Shown: positions 1-6,649 of the stretch, in pieces | Position numbering within the stretch: position 1 is the first letter of the stretch | Layout of the letters: each line of letters begins with the position of its first letter | NCBI GenBank assembly: GCA_031259505.1 | Contig: JAIRLL010000242.1 | Span: forward strand, 1-11,709 | Direction: 5' to 3' | DNA length: 11,709 nt | Source of the DNA: Tannerella sp. | GTDB lineage: Bacteria > Bacteroidota > Bacteroidia > Bacteroidales > Tannerellaceae | Translations under genes and position numbers: made by a program | The notes under the pieces: generated by a model | The model's input: the letters and a program-made list of their open reading frames with translations, nothing else | The model's database searches: none | What the model was told of the DNA's origin: nothing

Positions 1-420
1 GTGATGTTCACCGTGCCGCTGGCCATCGCCGGCGCACTGATGTATATGAGCGCCGAAGGTATTACGATGAATATTTTCAGTCAGATAGGTATCATCATGC
101 TGATCGGGCTGGTGGCGAAAAACGGCATTCTGATTGTCGAGTTTGCCAACCAGCGCCAGGGAGCGGGTTTAAGCAAGACGGAAGCGATACATTCGGCCTC
201 CGTGCAGCGCCTGCGGCCTATCCTGATGACAAGCATATCGACCGTTCTGGGGCTGGTACCCATGATACTGGCATCGGGCGAAGGCGCCAACGGACGGATT
301 GCCATGGGCATCGCTGTGGTGGGAGGGATGATGCTGTCCACGTTCATGACGCTGTTTATCGTCCCCGCCATGTACAGTTTTATCTCGACGGACATGAAAA
401 AGAAAAATGTAACAGTATGA
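1..420 (+). CDS. RND-family efflux pump, C-terminal 139 residues (5' end outside window)
   Basis: This is the end of an inner-membrane RND transporter of the AcrB/MexB (HAE1) type, which uses the proton gradient to export drugs or metabolites through a tripartite pump. The fragment covers the last membrane segments. Visible features are the conserved helix GLVAKNGILIVEFAN at fragment residues 36-50, the family motif RLRPILMTSIS at 70-80 followed by GLVPM, and a final hydrophobic helix (about 101-128) with a short basic tail MKKKN. Full-length relatives are about 1,020-1,060 residues, so most of the gene lies to the left. The GTG at base 1 is an internal codon, not a start. The stop overlaps the next gene's start as ATGA, which implies translational coupling to the outer-membrane factor. 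The substrate cannot be deduced from this part. The family assignment is very secure. Confidence 0.95.
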   Translation: MMFTVPLAIAGALMYMSAEGITMNIFSQIGIIMLIGLVAKNGILIVEFANQRQGAGLSKTEAIHSASVQRLRPILMTSISTVLGLVPMILASGEGANGRIAMGIAVVGGMMLSTFMTLFIVPAMYSFISTDMKKKNVTV

Positions 421-1742
421 AGCGATTAAGTCTGGCCATAATTGCCGCCGTGTCGACATGTGCAGGCGCTGCAGCACAGGGAGCGTATAGCCTGCAGCAA
501 TGTATCGAAATCGGACTGGAACGCAATTATTCCATCCGCATTGTCCGCAACGAAGAGCAGATTGCGTCAAACAAAGCCATTCCCGGCAATGCGGGCTATC
601 TGCCCACGCTCGACCTGAGTTCCGGGTTCAGCGGCTCGCAATACAACTACCGCTACAACTATACCGACGGCACGGCGTCGACGTCGAACGGCGTCCACTC
701 CGAAACGGCCAGTGTCGGACTGAATCTCGACTGGACGCTCTTCGACGGCTTCGGCATACAGGTCAACTACGCCAGGCTGAAAGAACTGCAGCGGATGGGC
801 GAACTGAATACCCGCATGGTCATCGAAGATTTTGTCGCCGACATCGCAAGCGAATACTATAACCTGATACGCCAGCAGATACGCCTCAACAACCTGCGCT
901 CGGCCGTGAACCTGTCGAAAGAACGGCTGCGCATTGTCGAAGAGCGCTACTATATCGGCTCCATGTCGCGCCTCGACTTTCAGCAGGCGAAGGTGGATTT
1001 CAATGCAGACAGTTCCAGGCTGCTGACACAGTTCGAGGTGGTGCATGCCTCGCGTACCGGGCTGAATGAACTGATGGCGCTCAAGAATGTCGACAGCCTT
1101 ATCCAGATCCGCGACTCGTCCATCACTCCGAACTCCTCGCTGAACGGAATCGAACTGTGGGACAACACGCTCGTACATAACGCCTCGCTGCTCGCGTCGC
1201 AAAAAAACAAAACGCTCTCCGAACTGGACTATAAAAAGGCGTTGAGCCGCAACTATCCGTATCTGAAGCTTAACGCGGGCTACGGTTACACGCTCGGCTG
1301 GAACGGAACAGCGGGTGCGACCGACCTCCAGAAAAGGCTGGGATTCAACTATGGACTGACGCTAGGCTTCTCGCTCTTCGACGGCATGAACCGTCGCCGC
1401 GAACAGCGCAACGCCCGCATTCAAATACAAAACAGCGAACTGCGCGTACAGGAACTCGAACTGTCGCTCAAAACAGACCACTCCAACCTCTGGGCTGCGT
1501 ACAGGAATAATCTGGAACTGTGGGCGCTGGAAAAGGAAAACCTGATCGCGGCGCAGGAGAATTATGCCATCGCCATCGAACGCTACAAACTGGGCGAACT
1601 GTCGGGTATCGAACTGCGCGAAGCACAAAACAGCCTGCTCGAGGCCGAAGAACGCCGTTCCATCGCCGAATACAACACGAAACTCTGCGAAATATCACTC
1701 ATGCAACTCAGCGGGCAGGTTTTGAATTATCTCTTTGAATAA
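417..1742 (+). CDS. TolC-family outer membrane efflux protein
   Basis: This is the outer-membrane channel of a tripartite efflux system, expected to form a trimeric beta-barrel with a long periplasmic alpha-barrel that docks onto the RND pump encoded just upstream. The 441-residue protein has a signal peptide (MKRLSLAIIAAV..., likely cleavage after AAA at residue 20; C15 lacks a good lipobox because the -1 residue is Thr). The two-fold repeat of the OEP family is visible: the beta-strand motif LFDG appears at 108-111 and again at 320-323, each followed by a long helical, Arg/Glu/Gln-rich stretch. Length is normal for Bacteroidota members. The start ATG lies within the RND stop (ATGA), the standard layout of a pump operon, and no separate promoter is seen. 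The adaptor (membrane fusion) gene is expected to the left of the window. Substrate unknown. Confidence 0.95.
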   Translation: MKRLSLAIIAAVSTCAGAAAQGAYSLQQCIEIGLERNYSIRIVRNEEQIASNKAIPGNAGYLPTLDLSSGFSGSQYNYRYNYTDGTASTSNGVHSETASVGLNLDWTLFDGFGIQVNYARLKELQRMGELNTRMVIEDFVADIASEYYNLIRQQIRLNNLRSAVNLSKERLRIVEERYYIGSMSRLDFQQAKVDFNADSSRLLTQFEVVHASRTGLNELMALKNVDSLIQIRDSSITPNSSLNGIELWDNTLVHNASLLASQKNKTLSELDYKKALSRNYPYLKLNAGYGYTLGWNGTAGATDLQKRLGFNYGLTLGFSLFDGMNRRREQRNARIQIQNSELRVQELELSLKTDHSNLWAAYRNNLELWALEKENLIAAQENYAIAIERYKLGELSGIELREAQNSLLEAEERRSIAEYNTKLCEISLMQLSGQVLNYLFE

Positions 1743-1838
1743 TAAAAATTCACGTGGACCGTCTCGGCATTCTCCGGGTTTTATCCGTCAATTCGCATTT
1801 TGCTCTGCCGGATTTATCAGAGGGAATAAATTAATGTC

Positions 1839-1846
1839 TATTTTTG
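1839..1846 (+). promoter_or_regulatory. Bacteroidota -7 element before the glycosyltransferase
   Basis: TATTTTTG matches the Bacteroidota -7 consensus TAnnTTTG, 34 bases before the ATG at 1881. No TTG is found 19-21 bp upstream, so the -33 half is weak. The implied leader of about 30 bases is A-rich and contains AAGGACAGGAAAT just before the start, a possible weak ribosome-binding region. The whole gap 1743-1880 holds nothing else clear; no convincing terminator for the efflux operon was found. Confidence 0.55.
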
Positions 1847-1880
1847 CAGCATCAAACAAAACAAAACAAGGACAGGAAAT

Positions 1881-2924
1881 ATGAACATTACGGAGTCTGT
1901 GAGAAAAAAAGTGGCGGTCGTCATCCTTAACTGGAACGGCAGGGCGCTGATGGAGAAGTTTCTGCCCCGGGTGATTGCCTGCACGCCGCCGGAAGAGGCG
2001 GATATTGTGGTAGCGGACAACGGCTCGGACGACGGTTCGGTGGCGATGCTTCGTGAAAAATTCCCGTCCGTGCGGATTGTGGCATTCAGCCGTAACTACG
2101 GATTTGCGGAGGGATACAACCGGGCGGTCTCCGAGGTCGAAGCCGATTATATCGTATTGCTGAACAGCGATGTGGAGGTGACGCCCCACTGGCTGGACGA
2201 GCCTGTCGGGATGCTGGACGGCGACGCGACGGTCGCAGGCGTGCAGCCCCGGATTCTGGACTTCAAGGACAGGCGCCGTTTCGAATATGCCGGCGCGGCG
2301 GGCGGATGGATAGACTGCTACGGATATCCGTTCTGTCGCGGTCGCGTGCTGCACGTTGTCGAAGAAGACACGGGTCAGTACGATACGCCGGCCGATATTT
2401 TCTGGGTAAGCGGAGCATGCGCTGTGATGCGTCGCGCGGCCTATCTCGAAGCGGGCGGCCTGGACGCGGAGTTTTTTGCACATCAGGAAGAAATAGACCT
2501 GTGCTGGCGGCTCAGGGCGCGCGGCTACCGTTTAAGGTATGCTCCCGGCTCGGTCGTCTATCATGTCGGCGGTGCGACGCTGCGCATGGAAAGCCCGCAC
2601 AAGACGTTTCTTAACTTCCGCAACAATCTGCTGATGATATACAAGAATATGCCGGACAGGGAACTGGCCGGCGTGATGCGCCTGCGTTTCTGGCTCGACG
2701 GTCTGGCGATGCTGCATTTTCTGCTGACCGGGCAGTTTGCCAGTGCAGGGGCTGTCATTCGCGCCCGTCGGGAATATGCGAAAAAGAAACGCGCCTATCA
2801 GTCCGTCCGCCGCGAAAACCTTGCGCTGACGGTTGTCGATCCCATCCCGGAAATGCTGCGCAAAAGCATGCTTCTGTCTTTTTATCTGAAAAGAAAAGAT
2901 ACGTTCGCGAAACTGATGTCCTGA
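1881..2924 (+). CDS. Family 2 glycosyltransferase (WbbL/rhamnosyltransferase-like)
   Basis: This is a GT-A fold inverting glycosyltransferase that would transfer a sugar from a nucleotide-sugar donor to a surface glycan or lipid-linked acceptor on the cytoplasmic face of the inner membrane. Visible motifs are ILNWNG at residues 15-20 (first strand), ADNGSDDGS at 45-53 (nucleotide binding), LLNSDVEV at 93-100 (the metal-binding DxD position, here S-D-V-E) and HQEEIDLCWR at 201-210, the acceptor/catalytic-base region typical of the WbbL-like branch; YHVGG follows at 227-231. The C-terminal third (about 245-345) is helical and basic and lacks a clear transmembrane pair. The 347-residue length fits the family. 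The ATG at 1881 is the start directly preceding the first core strand and lies 34 bases after a -7 element. It stands alone among non-glycan genes, so donor and acceptor cannot be inferred. Confidence 0.9.
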   Translation: MNITESVRKKVAVVILNWNGRALMEKFLPRVIACTPPEEADIVVADNGSDDGSVAMLREKFPSVRIVAFSRNYGFAEGYNRAVSEVEADYIVLLNSDVEVTPHWLDEPVGMLDGDATVAGVQPRILDFKDRRRFEYAGAAGGWIDCYGYPFCRGRVLHVVEEDTGQYDTPADIFWVSGACAVMRRAAYLEAGGLDAEFFAHQEEIDLCWRLRARGYRLRYAPGSVVYHVGGATLRMESPHKTFLNFRNNLLMIYKNMPDRELAGVMRLRFWLDGLAMLHFLLTGQFASAGAVIRARREYAKKKRAYQSVRRENLALTVVDPIPEMLRKSMLLSFYLKRKDTFAKLMS

Positions 2925-2929
2925 TTGTG

Positions 2930-5749
2930 TCAGTGATAGAAATCGGATTTCTTCATCCGCACGATGTCGCCAAACGTTGCCAGCCGCTGCATGTCCATCA
3001 GCCGCGAGTTGCCGACCACGACGTACACCAGCGTGCGCCCTCTCACGTTCGCACGGTAGAATCGCGCAATATCGCTCATGGTCATCGTTTTGATATCTTC
3101 GATCAGTTGGCGGTTCGGGTCGGCGGCATATCCGTTGCGCCTGTGTGCGGCAATCCGTGCAGACAGGTCGCGAAACGACGGATAGTCGTTGTTTGTCCGG
3201 TTGATGACGGTCTGTATCACTTCGGCGATTCTTTCGGGGCGTTCGGGCATGTCCTGTATCAGCATGTTCAGCACTTCGAGCGCATCGGTAGTCTTGTCGC
3301 ACTGCGTCGAGAGGTAGGTGACGAAGCGCGCGGGCATGCCGGCATGACAGAACGGCGGCATGCGGTATGCGCCTGACGTGTAGTATGCCAGCGAACGGAA
3401 TTCGCGTATCTCCTGAAACATGAGCGACGACATGCCTTCGCCGAAGTATCTGGAAAACAGTTCCGCCTCATGCCGTTTGCGGAGCGTGTCCAGCGGTTCG
3501 CACGACATGTAGGCGTAGATAATGTTCTGAAACACATCGGGCATGTTGTAGAAGAACACCAGCGGACGGTCGTATTTCACAAATTCGCGGTAGAGGGGCG
3601 AAGTCGATGCTTCGCAGATCTCGTCCAGCGGCAGAAACGTCCGGATGTGGCGCGCTGCTTCGTCTTCGTCCAGCGTGCCGCAATAGTGCAGCGAGCACTC
3701 TGTACGCTGCACGCGGTGAAACAGTTCCACCAGTTCTTTTCCTCCGAGCCATTTCACTTCACGGAATGAAAGTTTGGTCATGTATTGCGACAGTTTCCCG
3801 AACTGCACGTATTCGAACAGGGCTTCCGCTACTTCGCTGTTCGACTGAAAGAAGGTTTTTTCCATCACCCGGGCGTCGTCCACGAGCGTTTTCATTTTCC
3901 GGCTGTCGGCTTTGACGTGGAGGAGAAAATCCTTCACAATGGTCAGCGTTTCGACGAACGCCCTGTCGAAGCCGCTTATTTTAAGCGTAAAAGAATGATT
4001 GTCCACATCCTCTTCGAGCATGCTTCCCAGAGACTGCAGCCGGGTGCGGAAATCTTCGAACGACAGGCTTCCGGCGCCAAGCAGCGGCAGATAGGCGGCG
4101 AGGAACTTCAGGCGAGGCTCCTGCAGCAGTCCGATGCCATACGACAGTTTGAGTGTGAAGATCTGATTCATGCGGTTCGGCGTCGTATACAGCGTCACCC
4201 TGGGCGTCAACATGCGCGTCTGCACGTCGTTTTCGAAGTCCAGAAACCGTATGTTCACTTCCGGCACCGGAATCTCTTCCAACTGGCGGGCGTAGGCCGA
4301 CGTGGCGTCCTTGTGTTTGGGCAGGATGGGTGCAAAACCGGGTTTGGCGAGGTTTTCTTTCCTGTACTGTCCTGTTTTTTTCTTTACGAAGAGGTAGTTG
4401 TCGCCAAAATACTTTCCTGCAATCCTGACAATATCGTTTTTCGTCAGCATGTCGATCCGCTCCATTTCGTCCAGATAATCGCTCCATTTCTTTCCCTGCG
4501 CGAACAGGTGGACGAGTATCTGGCTCCGGGAGTCGACGTCTTCGAGGCTGGAGAGATGCGTGCGCAGCCGTTCGCGCTTGAGACTGTTGAAGATTTCTTC
4601 CGTAAAGTCGCCGTTTTTCAGCCGTTCGATCTGTTTCCATATCAGTTTTTCGGCCGTCCGGCACGATTGCAGCACCAGCCTGGGGACGACCACGATGCCG
4701 ATAAATCCGGCTTCGTTGAAGGATTCGCCGCCCGCCATGGCGCCAGTCAAGCGGCGCTCGACCATCAGTTTGTCCAGATAACCCGTCCCGTTGGAATTGT
4801 TGAGTATGCCGACGGCGATGTCCAGCGCCTCCCGGTCGGGATGGTTCGAAGGCACGCCGCGAAAGCCCAGCGCAACGGCTTTCATCAGCGGGACGGGTAT
4901 CTTGACGATGGCCTTTTCGCGTCCGCGCAGAGGGGGGATTTTCGTTCGGGGAAGCGGTATTACCACGCCTTTCGGGATGCGCGAGAAGGTGCGTTCCAGC
5001 ACGGGCAGCGTGCGTTCCATATCGAAATCGCCGCTCATGATCAGTCCCATGTTCGACGCCACGTAGTATTTCCTGAAGAATTTCCGCATCTCGGACAGGC
5101 GCGGATTTTTAAGACTGTCTACGCTTCCGATTATCGGCCAGGCATACGGATGCGGATAAAAGAAGATGTGCATGACCCGTTCTATGGCCCGGTTGAGCAT
5201 CATGTCGTCGTGGCGGTTTTTCTCTTCGCAGACCGTTTCCAGTTCGTTCTGGAACATGCGGAAAACGGGGTTTAGCAGGCGTTCGCTGTTGATTTCCGCC
5301 CAGTGCGTCATGTATTGGGGAGTGAAGATGCTGTGATACACGGTATAGTCGTACGACGTGCCGGCGTTCAGCTTGCTTCCGCCGTATTTCGTGATCAGTT
5401 TGTCAAATTCGTTGGGAATGACGTAGTGAGCAGCCTGCACGCTCAGTTCGTTGATTTCCTGCTGTATCGAGCGGCGCAGCGCGTCATCGGACGTTGCGGC
5501 CAGTTCGTCGTATTTGCGGGCTATCAGGTCGAGATACCTGCGTTCGCTTTTGTAGTCGACCGTGCCGATTTTGTCCGTCCCCTTGAACATCATGTGTTCG
5601 AAGTAATGCGCTATACCGGTATTCGGGCTCTCTTTCGAGCCGGCTTTCACCACCACCGCCCCAAATACTCTCGGCTGGCTGTGATCTTCGTTCAGCCAGA
5701 CAGTCAAACCGTTATCCAGCGTATATTCCTTCACTTCCGTCGTCATCAT
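2930..5749 (-). CDS. M16-family zinc metallopeptidase (insulinase/pitrilysin type), double-unit
   Basis: This is a 939-residue peptidase built of two tandem M16 units, degrading peptides inside a closed clamshell chamber. The N-terminal half carries the inverted zinc motif HYFEH (H48, E51 catalytic base, H52) and downstream E169 and E176. These two are 7 residues apart, like the paired glutamates of pitrilysin, which makes E176 the likely third zinc ligand. The inactive C-terminal half keeps the substrate-binding Arg/Tyr pair in REFRSLAYY (R782, Y789). The half-order therefore looks catalytically competent. No signal peptide is visible, so a cytoplasmic location is inferred. The start is fixed by an in-frame TAG directly before the ATG at 5749 (a second ATG follows immediately). 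The gene has its own promoter, and its stop lies 5 bp from that of the convergent glycosyltransferase. Specific substrates unknown. Confidence 0.93.
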   Translation of the reverse strand: MMTTEVKEYTLDNGLTVWLNEDHSQPRVFGAVVVKAGSKESPNTGIAHYFEHMMFKGTDKIGTVDYKSERRYLDLIARKYDELAATSDDALRRSIQQEINELSVQAAHYVIPNEFDKLITKYGGSKLNAGTSYDYTVYHSIFTPQYMTHWAEINSERLLNPVFRMFQNELETVCEEKNRHDDMMLNRAIERVMHIFFYPHPYAWPIIGSVDSLKNPRLSEMRKFFRKYYVASNMGLIMSGDFDMERTLPVLERTFSRIPKGVVIPLPRTKIPPLRGREKAIVKIPVPLMKAVALGFRGVPSNHPDREALDIAVGILNNSNGTGYLDKLMVERRLTGAMAGGESFNEAGFIGIVVVPRLVLQSCRTAEKLIWKQIERLKNGDFTEEIFNSLKRERLRTHLSSLEDVDSRSQILVHLFAQGKKWSDYLDEMERIDMLTKNDIVRIAGKYFGDNYLFVKKKTGQYRKENLAKPGFAPILPKHKDATSAYARQLEEIPVPEVNIRFLDFENDVQTRMLTPRVTLYTTPNRMNQIFTLKLSYGIGLLQEPRLKFLAAYLPLLGAGSLSFEDFRTRLQSLGSMLEEDVDNHSFTLKISGFDRAFVETLTIVKDFLLHVKADSRKMKTLVDDARVMEKTFFQSNSEVAEALFEYVQFGKLSQYMTKLSFREVKWLGGKELVELFHRVQRTECSLHYCGTLDEDEAARHIRTFLPLDEICEASTSPLYREFVKYDRPLVFFYNMPDVFQNIIYAYMSCEPLDTLRKRHEAELFSRYFGEGMSSLMFQEIREFRSLAYYTSGAYRMPPFCHAGMPARFVTYLSTQCDKTTDALEVLNMLIQDMPERPERIAEVIQTVINRTNNDYPSFRDLSARIAAHRRNGYAADPNRQLIEDIKTMTMSDIARFYRANVRGRTLVYVVVGNSRLMDMQRLATFGDIVRMKKSDFYH

Positions 5750-5827
5750 CTACCTGCGCATATCCCGGATAACGGGACGTAAAACACTCTCTTTCTGCAA
5801 ATACAGAGCTTCTTTTGAATCTAACAT
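5750..5827 (-). CDS. Possible 25-codon upstream ORF in the M16 peptidase leader
   Basis: Reading the minus strand, the first ATG after the predicted transcription start (near 5852) opens a 25-codon frame that begins MLDSKEALYLQKES and ends VIRDMRR. It terminates in TAG at 5752-5750, immediately followed by the ATG ATG of the peptidase in the same frame. Its leader of about 25 bases resembles those of the other genes here. It could be a regulatory upstream ORF whose termination feeds ribosomes to the peptidase start, an N-terminal extension cut off by one stop codon, or chance. The peptide is charged and is not a signal peptide. The frame is a fact; its translation is inference. Confidence 0.35.
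   Translation of the reverse strand: MLDSKEALYLQKESVLRPVIRDMRR
5763..5777 (-). other. Hairpin in the M16 peptidase leader
   Basis: TCCCG-GATAA-CGGGA forms a 5-bp stem with a 5-base loop. It ends 13 bases before the peptidase ATG and lies within the last codons of the upstream ORF. It could hinder initiation unless melted by ribosomes translating that ORF. There is no U tract, so it is not an intrinsic terminator. Confidence 0.4.
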
Positions 5828-5855
5828 GCTTTTATTGTCTCTTTATTTTCCACGG

Positions 5856-5886
5856 CAAAAATAGCGATTAATGGCGAAAAAGACAA
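5856..5886 (-). promoter_or_regulatory. Bacteroidota-type promoter of the M16 peptidase
   Basis: On the minus strand TTG (5886-5884), a 20-base spacer and TATTTTTG (5863-5856) match the TTG / TAnnTTTG primary-sigma promoter of Bacteroidota. Transcription would begin near 5852, giving a leader of about 100 bases before the peptidase ATG but only about 25 before the upstream ORF. It makes the peptidase independently transcribed from the beta-barrel gene upstream. Confidence 0.7.
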
Positions 5887-5900
5887 CATCTTTGCGGATA

Positions 5901-5932
5901 CATTTGACTGCGTCGATTTTCAATTGACTGCG
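5901..5932. repeat. Two 12-bp direct repeats 20 bp apart upstream of the M16 promoter
   Basis: CATTTGACTGCG (5901-5912) and CAATTGACTGCG (5921-5932) agree at 11 of 12 bases and start exactly 20 bp apart. They lie 14 bp upstream of the -33 box, roughly -49 to -80 relative to the predicted start, on one face of the helix. This arrangement suits a dimeric activator such as a response regulator, but no regulator gene is in the window. The rest of the 216-base gap includes an 11-base TG run at 5948-5958. Confidence 0.5.
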
Positions 5933-5965
5933 CCATGTGTATGCGGATGTGTGTGTGTATGTAAA

Positions 5966-6649
5966 TCACCGTACAGGAACGAGATATGTGATTTTCAGGG
6001 TAAAGACCTGTGCGGAGGCTTTTCCGAAGACGTCCGTACGGCGTGTGCCGTAGAAATCGCTCAGGGCGTAGTAGTACCGTCCTTCGAGGAGGAAACGGCC
6101 GGCGCCGGTACGCAGTTCCACCCCCGGCCCGCCACCGATACCCCACTCGAACGATTTCGAGGCGGGCATGTCGTGCTGGTCATTTATCCGCTGAGGCTCA
6201 AGCCCGTTGAGGTTCGAGGCCGTCTTTTCGCCGAGGAGGAATCCTGCCTGCGGGCCGAGGTTGACGAAGAAGTTTACCCGTCCGTCGCCGAAGTATATGT
6301 GCGTGAGAAAAGGAATGTCGACATAGTTCATGCGCCGGCGGTAGTAGTAGGCGGAATAGTCGTTTCCGTCGCCGGCTTCGTCGAAGTTTTCCTTCCATCC
6401 CTGCTGCTTGAGGTTTACTTCAAGCTGGATGCCGAGATTCTTTTCGGTAATCCACCGGACGGTCAGGCCGCCTGTATATCCCGTGTACATGCTTTGCTGC
6501 ACTTTGGGCGAGAAGACGGCGCTGGCCCAGGTCATGCCTGCCGACACGCCTGCCGCCCATTCGGGGCGGAAGGCGGCGTTCTGCGCCTGCGTCGCGACGG
6601 TGAGCGAAAGGAGACAGCAGCAGCATATGCAGACAGTCGTTCGTCTCAT
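5966..6649 (-). CDS. Small outer membrane beta-barrel protein (PorT/OMP_b-brl-like)
   Basis: This 227-residue secreted protein is predicted to form a small (about 8-strand) outer-membrane barrel. It has a signal peptide with an unusual run of cysteines (VCICCCCLL, residues 6-14) and likely cleavage after TQAQ at about residue 23. The mature part alternates hydrophobic and polar residues with the glycine/aromatic pattern of the family, e.g. AAGVSAGMTWAS, GLTVRWITEKNLGIQLEVNL, VNFFVNLGPQAGFLLG and, at the end, RFLLEGRYYYALSD and TLKITYLVPV. Such annotations ('porin family', 'PorT family', 'outer membrane beta-barrel') describe shape, not function. The ATG lies inside the stop of the LysM gene (ATGA), so the two are translationally coupled and probably act together at the cell envelope. 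No enzymatic motif is seen. Confidence 0.85.
   Translation of the reverse strand: MRRTTVCICCCCLLSLTVATQAQNAAFRPEWAAGVSAGMTWASAVFSPKVQQSMYTGYTGGLTVRWITEKNLGIQLEVNLKQQGWKENFDEAGDGNDYSAYYYRRRMNYVDIPFLTHIYFGDGRVNFFVNLGPQAGFLLGEKTASNLNGLEPQRINDQHDMPASKSFEWGIGGGPGVELRTGAGRFLLEGRYYYALSDFYGTRRTDVFGKASAQVFTLKITYLVPVR

Noticed and set aside
1..3. GTG at base 1 as a start codon for the RND fragment
   Set aside because: The residues after it are mid-protein of the RND family; the frame simply enters from the left edge.
1743..1838. Terminator after the TolC-family gene
   Set aside because: Candidate stems (TCCGG/CCGGA, ATCCG/CGGAT) are 5 bp with loops over 20 bases and no clear U tract.
3785..5275. 496-codon open frame on the + strand opposite the M16 gene
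   Set aside because: Antisense shadow: the minus strand encodes HxxEH, the glutamate ligands and the R/Y pair, while this frame shows no domain.
5948..5958. TG dinucleotide run as a phase-variation tract
   Set aside because: Only 11 bases, outside coding sequence and far from the promoter spacer, so slippage would have no obvious effect.
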